DNA of 64,000 nucleotides, taken from the NCBI GenBank assembly GCA_034509495.1, contig CM067504.1:41201871-41265870 (forward strand), read 5' to 3'. Position numbers and translations under genes: made by a program. Source of the stretch: Acestrorhynchus altus. Lineage: Eukaryota; Chordata; Actinopteri; Characiformes; Acestrorhynchidae. Under the pieces are notes generated by a model that was given only the letters and a program-made list of their open reading frames with translations, did not search any database and was not told the origin of the DNA. Below are positions 57,781 to 64,000 of the stretch, one piece after another (the stretch's first letter is position 1; the number at the start of each line of letters is the position of its first letter).

Positions 57781-60700
57781 AACATGATGTTCTGGATGTG
57801 TGTTGAACACAAACTGGTCTGGACTTAGTAGTTCAACTGATTCTGAATGAGATGAAGAGACGAACCCAAAGTCTCTGAATGTACTGCTGGTCAGATGTTA
57901 GTTGGGGTTTATGATTCAGTAATAATTATGAATTATTTGGTAGCTACTTTGAAACCAACATGAGATTAGGATCACGCTATGGTTAGTCTCCCCTGTATGA
58001 GCTCACAGCCGTCTCGGTTTCACCTAAAACACACACAGACGGGCTGCTGCAGGGTAGAAGGTCATGGGGTCAAGCCCCATGTGTTTCAGCACGACTGATT
58101 CCCTCCCACGGAGCTCCACACTCCAGCAGCATTCGCCAAATGTATCTCCACATATTTGTGGCTCCTGAGATGGGAGGTGTCGCTTCATTCTGTGCTTCCA
58201 GCCACCTTTCTTCACCTTCTCCTCCACCACCCCTCCACCCTGCTGCTTGCTTACCTCTGCAGTAACAGCTGGGGGCAAACAAAGGAGACTCCACACAGCA
58301 CTCGCCCAGTAATAATAGCCATGCATGATGGGCTCGGCTATTCCCAGAGAGATGTGCGTTGTCAACGTTTGTTTCTGAGAGTGAAATGAAGGGGTGGGAG
58401 GAGGAGGGATGGGGGTAAAGCCTGCCCCTGATTTTCGAGTCCAGCCTCTCCGCTGTTCTCCTGGCTATGGGAAAGCTGTGGGAGCAGCTGCAGGAAGACT
58501 GAAGGCTATATTTAAATAAAAATGAAAAATGAGCGAGGGGAAGAGGCAGCGGGGCCGACTCTTGGCAGCACCGCAACTAAAGTGGAAGAGAAAAGCAAAC
58601 AGTCCAGCAGCTCCTGCTCCAGCCTGCTCACTGTGCTAAAGGCCAAGGTTAAGACCGAGGGATAGAAGGAAGAACGCTCGACGCAGGGACTGAAGGCACA
58701 CTGCTCATAGTCCTGGCATGTTCTGCTGGGATTGTGATTTGGGGTGCTAAAAATAAGCCTACATGCTGTATCTATATATAGCATTACACAATGGAATTTT
58801 CTTTCCTTTCACCCCTCTCTGGTTCTAAAGCAGAACCAGATGTATATCTGGATATGAGAAGTCATGTAGGTTCAGGACCAATCGCTTAAGAGGAGCTTCT
58901 GTACGTACAATAAACCTTAACTATGAAGGTGCCATAAAGGGTTTTTTGTGTAATGCCATAATAGAACCTCTTATGGTTCCCCCAAGCACTTTTCAGCAGA
59001 TTCTCCACTGAAGAAACATCTGTAAATGGCACGTGTGTAGAACTTTAACCCTGATAGCAAGAGGATAGTGGGCCACTGTTGCCCCACTGATGGCATGGCT
59101 GGTGGTAATAGGTAATTCCCAAATTGGAGGGAAATTGGGATAAAATTTAAAACAAACAAAAACAACATTAAAATGATATATATCAGGCTGGTGATTTTTG
59201 TAATCTATGTTTTATAAAATAAAAGTCTCTGCATTTCAATCTTAGATCTTGTAAACAGGCGAATACTCTGGGTGGTCCGACGGTGGGCCAGCAGTGGCAA
59301 CCGGTCAGCAGGGTGACAACTTTTCAAGCCAGTGGATCAATATAGGTTCACTATCTGGTCAAAGTTAACAAAACGAAACAAACAAAAACTTATAGAACAC
59401 TGACCAACTGCATTTTCACTACTAAGTGTGCATTAAGAGTCTTGACTCCAGTGTGAAGTACGCTCTTGAACATAGAGCTTCTGGATTGGTTGTTGGATTA
59501 AGATTCTAGGAAACACTTGTATGTCTGGTATGAATAAACATTTTCGACTCTCAAATGGCTCTTCATAGACAGTTGGTTCTGTAAGGTTGTTGATTCAGTA
59601 GAGAACCAAAGGTGGATCTTCCACGGCCTTGCTTCATTCTGCACTAAACCCTTATTTTAAAAGAATCCCTCCGTGATTTTCTCCTCCCTTGAGCTCAGTA
59701 CGTTTCACTGGAGGCAGATAAGTAATTATCTCATGGGATGATAAGGAAGAGCATAAACACACGGGCTCCTCTCCCACAAAGTCACCGTGAAGCTGCTGTG
59801 TTTTCTCTGAAAAGGCAGGACTTTAATAAACACAGGGTCTCCACGTTCCTCGCCGAAGGGCGTTTGGGGTGCTCAGTAATAATGAGTCTGTCTCAGAGTT
59901 TGGGGGCAGGACCAGCTGGGGAGATGAGGGCCAACAGGGCTGTGGGCCCCTGGGGTCTGGTTAAGATCACGTGACAAACCGTACCAGACGGCGGCAAAGC
60001 AGGGGGATTTCCAGCCAGTCTATTATTGTAGCTGACAAGAAAATAGACCTTAAAGTATGAATCAGAGATCTAAGATACTGCCCTCTCATGGTTTGTCTTT
60101 TAAAGCCAAAGACGTTTGGAAAGGGGGGGGTGAGTGTGCTTCTTCTGTCTCGTTTCAGTAGGGGGCAGCCCATGAACCTGTTTCCATCTCAAGAACACTT
60201 TCCCCCTTATGATCCAGACCTGAAGTCACAGTGTGTTCAACACATTTACAGATCTGTCTGAGACGTATTATTTAAATATTCATCTTAAGACTACTCAGGA
60301 GTTAGTGGTCAGGAGCTGAGGTTGGACGTTTGATATTCTACAGTTGAAGGGCCTGCATCCCACACTTTCTTGCACTTTTCTGAGGATTCTTGTATTCTCG
60401 CATGAATCCAGTTGATGTTAAGTTTGAAGTGAATGGACAACACAGGAACTATTCTCAGACCAAAAACCTTCACGGATTATTCAAGACGCCCGTTGATGTT
60501 GATTATTCAATCAGAACTTTTACAAAACTGGAACTGGTGAAGATAGCAGCTCATGACCCGCTTTCTTCTGTAGTGTCATTATTCAATCCACCAGGGGGAG
60601 AACTGAATCAGGCCAATGTATAAAGATTAGGACAAATAACTGTAGGAAGAAACAAATATATATATTTATATAGTGATTTATAGTCAAATGATCGTGTTAA

Positions 60701-61998
60701 TTTTAAGGAACATTAGGATTTTATTTTAGACCAAAGTCTCCCAAAACAAAAAAATTGATTCCAGTTGTGATCGATTTTCTGAAGCCAGGTTTAGTAAAGT
60801 TTCCTCTGCAGTTCTGACTCTGTATCTAAATAGTTTCTCTACAATTAAATTTACTTTTAATTGTACTTTTAATTCTGTCTTTATATAAAAGGTTACGGGT
60901 AACTTTTATCATACAGAGTACAGGCCTCTCTGTCTCGCTCCCCAAGCATGAATGAAATGGAAAGTGTGAAAGTAACTAAATCAAATGAACTTCAGACCTG
61001 AAAGTAAAAGTCGAAAGGTGGGCTGTGACGGCTTCACAGACAAACCCAAGCTGTTTCGTTTCTCATAACCTCTCATCACAGGTTTGGGTTCTCAAGCAGT
61101 TGGCAGACTACATTACTACATGCAGCATGACCGGTAATAAGGCCAGCAGCTGTTGGTACCTAACCTTGTATGTCCTTCTTATAGTCATTTTATTTCTATA
61201 TTTGTACACCAGTTGGAAAATTATACAATGGGTGGACCAATAGAAATGGCGCAAAATTGTTGTTACATCGTACTCTGGTAAATTTACCAGTGTGGATACT
61301 CAAGGTTTTGGGCGGACAGCAATGATATGTAATTATTCATCCATAAAATCCACAATCAGTGATGTCTGACCAGCGGCCACTCCTCCACAAGCCTGGGGTT
61401 GCTTTAAAGCAAAATGCTTCCTTCTGTTTTTACTATATACACACAATATACACATCGACTCATTCCATAAAACTGCATGAAATATCTAACTTAATATACC
61501 TGTGGTGATAAATATGATACGAAATAATGATTTATATAATATTTCCTTTCACCTGCTCGGAACTGGCTTCAATATTTGCGATAAAAACCAATTAACACCG
61601 TAATTTGCCTGTATATGTTCCCTTTTAACCAAGATTTCTCACATGAAATCAAAATATAGTTGTTATGAGTTTATTGGTGAGTAATATTCATTCTTTAATA
61701 ATTAACTGTGGGGGACAAGAGGCCACCGTGGACGGAGTTAATCTCGAGACCTGATCACAGACTTATTATTACTATGACATTACTATTATTATCACTATGC
61801 ATCACATCCTTCTTTCCAGTACAGGACTCAAATCACTGACTCTTGTGCTGTTTAGTTTGTGCGTTTTTGGGTTTTTTTTGTATAGTTTAGTATAATTTGC
61901 ATTGTTTTCCTCGTGTTTCTACATTTCTATTATATCATATTACACCTTCTGGATGCCTCTGTTTCCCTCTGGATCAATTAAGTATGTTTTATCAAAAG
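57781..61998. other. Long intergenic stretch, nothing firmly recognised
   Basis: Frames at 58024-58576 (minus, up to 168 codons, overlapping in two frames) are GC-driven and look random. A decayed MITE-like phrase (agggttttttgtgtaatgcc) lies at about 58938. No gene is supported. Confidence 0.35.
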
Positions 61999-62195
61999 GT
62001 GGCCTGGTGTTTAGGGAACCAGCCTTGTGACAAGAAGGTTGCTGGTTTGATTCCCTGAACTGGCAGGACATGACTGAAGTGGCCTTGAGCAACACTTAAC
62101 ACCCCAGCTGCCCCCTGGGCACCATGGATAGGGCTGCCCACCACTCTGGGCATGTGTGCTCACTGCCCACTAGTGTGTGAATTCACTAGAGTGTT
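61999..62195 (+). mobile_element. tRNA-derived SINE, second copy
   Basis: Head ggcctggtgtttagggaacc, B-box-like ggtttgattcc (62044-62054) and body tgccccctgggcaccatgga, ctctgggcatgtgtgctcac, tgcccactagtgtgtgaatt. It aligns over its length with the copy at 7368-7600. No protein is expected from it. Confidence 0.75.
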
Positions 62196-62656
62196 AATAA
62201 TGTGCAAAACCTCTCCTGCTGGACTTTTCACATATTGTTTATATTATATAATTTCATTTTTTTTTTCTCTATTATTATATTATTCTTCCATTTGGTCTGT
62301 TTGTATTGTAATGACGATGCTGCTGGAATCTGTTTTCCACCTACGTTCCCTCACAGTGACACATCTGGTCAAAACCAAATCAACATAAACTTGTCTATAA
62401 AGCACACTTTTACTATCAAGAGCGAGAATTTAAACAAAGCACCGCCAGCAGGTTAAGGTTCCTCACTGTTAAAGAGCCTTCAGGAATTTAACCCTGGTGT
62501 TGTCTTAATATTCCATAAACACACTGTGTCCTAATGACCCACCTTCATCAAACCCCTAAAATAAAGTGGCTTTATTGAGTTTTAAACCCTCGGGTGGGTT
62601 AGACCCCTGAACAGCTTTCACAGCTGCAGCAGAGACTGGAGTGAAGAGGGTGTGCA

Positions 62657-62687
<31 letters not shown>

Positions 62688-63039
62688 GCTTTTTTAATTT
62701 GTTGCTCAAAAATTACAATCTTTGTACCCTGGAGGTCCAGCTTTCATGGAAAAATAAACAACGCTTATTTTCACTTTTTCCAATCTTGGAGGCACTTTAG
62801 GAAAAGTAATCAAATCTCATGTTGAAAACTGATCATTAAGGTTTTTTTCTCTGATATTAAGTGAAATAAATTAAATTAAGACAACATAAGGGTAAAGGTG
62901 GCTCTACTTTAAAGTGTTCATGGTCAGTTAGTGAGTCCACAGGATCACATTGGTTTATTTTAAACGTTTAAAAAAGTTAAAGGCGAAAAAAGGATGGAAA
63001 ATCCAGATCCACACATGGAATCTCTCTCCACGTTTTCCC
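62196..63039. other. Nothing recognised before the terminal island
   Basis: AT-rich, one GT run (62657-62684). No gene seen. Confidence 0.4.
62657..62684 (+). repeat. GT microsatellite
   Basis: A (GT)n run of about 14 units. Similar shorter runs also occur at 5284-5309, 11223-11246, 41225-41257 (CA) and 53040-53066 (CA). Confidence 0.9.
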
Positions 63040-63720
63040 AACAACCGCCAGCGCGCCGTTTGCTTTGACTGGCGTGGGCGGCGTCCAATCAGCGCTCGCA
63101 AAGCGTCAGCTAAGCGTTCGCTCCCTTCCATCGTCCAATGGGGTGACTTCAAGACGCCATACGGTGTCCTGAAGCGGCCATCTTGGTGAGGTCGATGAAT
63201 TCCCCCCTTTTCTGTTTTCCATCGTTAATACATGGCACGGACTCCTCGTGCGCACGTCACGGCGCACGTCGAAGTCTATAAAGACGCGAACCGCCGATGA
63301 AAGCGCTGAATCTGACCGATGTGGTGTTTTTATTTCCCGCCATTGTTCGCAGGCAGACATGTTTGTTGCGGCATCGGAAAGTCGAAGCCAATCTGGATAA
63401 ACAGTAAAACGGGCTCGAGCTTCTGGATTCCCGATTAATCGATCTGACACTTCGATTAAACAGCAGTGGAATTGATTATGGCACGAATTATCCCGCGTGC
63501 TCGCTCTAGATCTCGGTATTACGCGCGACTGGGCTTCAGCGAGCCGGGGCGCGCGCTGCCCTCTCTGAGACTGATCTGGGAACAGATGCGCGTCCCGCTG
63601 CGCGGCTCACTGGCGCTGGAGCGGCGGCGCGCGCTGATCCGGGATCAGCATTGCGCACTGCCGACGCAGCGGCGCAGCTCCCCGCATACAATACCATTTT
63701 CCAGCAAAGAGACACTTTGT
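63040..63720. promoter_or_regulatory. CpG-rich promoter-like island near the window end
   Basis: The stretch is the most CpG-dense of the window. It has CCAAT boxes (gtccaatcagcg about 63082; gtccaatgggg about 63133), a YY1-type site on the minus strand (gcggccatcttgg about 63174), a CRE-like acgtcacg (about 63254) and a TATA-like TATAAAG (63277-63283). A plus-strand frame (63466-63927) is arginine-rich and not recognised. A gene probably starts here and continues beyond the window, but no exon can be named. Confidence 0.5.
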
Positions 63721-64000
63721 GAAAGGGGTGGAGCCGAGAGCTGTCACTCAAACCCGCTACAATGTACCGCAATATTATCCTTTGATCTTTGCCTCCGTGA
63801 CCTTGTTCACTGCCCTGCCTCTGAAAAAAGGCAGCTCTGCGAAAGCACACCTGGTTGTGATGGTTGTGATGGTCGTGATCTCTGCAGGGGGGCTAGAAAG
63901 GGTCAGGTCACACTGTCTTTCATTTAGGGACAATGTCCAGCTTTGACCCCAAAGTCATTACCATGTAACAACACAGGCAGATGTGGGGTAACAACACTGG

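Noticed and set aside
58070..58576. 168-codon minus-strand frame
   Set aside because: Overlaps a second long minus-strand frame (58024-58365) and a plus-strand frame in the same GC-rich stretch, and the translation looks random (Ser/Pro/His- and Gly/Glu-rich).
63466..63927. 153-codon Arg-rich plus-strand frame in the terminal island
   Set aside because: CpG islands often carry long open Arg/Ala-rich frames. Without homology I do not call it a gene, though a real exon cannot be excluded.

Overview
The window is vertebrate nuclear DNA, almost certainly from a teleost fish. It has intron-split genes with GT/AG borders, CpG-rich promoters with CCAAT and NRF1 sites, long microsatellites, tRNA-derived SINEs, and many decayed Tc1/mariner remnants. 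The mix of interspersed repeats resembles otophysan fishes (characins, catfishes), but that is an impression from memory and not a test. Nothing bacterial or viral was seen: no operons, CRISPR or attachment sites.

Only the first 17.5 kb holds genes I can name. pde6d (phosphodiesterase 6 delta subunit, a chaperone for prenylated proteins) lies on the + strand with five coding exons between 4533 and 10470; the exons join in frame to a 150-residue protein. About 1.2 kb downstream, on the same strand, is a prohibitin-2 gene (phb2) starting at 11719. Its exons 1-7 are clean and in frame for 245 codons, but exon 8 carries several small indels and the reading frame stops at 16372-16374. The last coding part (about 17.1-17.3 kb) is only dimly recognisable, so this copy is either a young pseudogene or has assembly errors at its 3' end. 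The phb2 promoter has a ZNF143-type motif and an ETS site; the pde6d promoter has CCAAT, GC-box, NRF1 and an RFX X-box-like motif.

From about 17.6 kb to 63 kb I find no convincing protein-coding exon. The region is filled with remnants of at least four Tc1/mariner-like families (here A, B, third and fourth), a foldback-type element (family C) whose copies differ by an internal inversion, a short terminal-inverted-repeat MITE, a 50-bp minisatellite element (family D), a 58-bp AT-rich satellite (family E), a short dispersed repeat (family F), tRNA-derived SINEs and microsatellites. Two CpG/CCAAT-rich promoter-like islands stand out: 37.05-37.40 kb and 63.0-63.7 kb. The second may start a gene that continues past the window.

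The most interesting non-coding signal is a cluster of three RFX X-box-type motifs in about 100 bp at 20733-20835, the first two each followed by a CRE-like octamer. Further X-box-like palindromes occur at 28369 and 30374, and one lies in the pde6d promoter. RFX factors are known regulators of ciliary genes and PDE6D acts in ciliary cargo delivery, so a regulatory link is a reasonable but untested idea.
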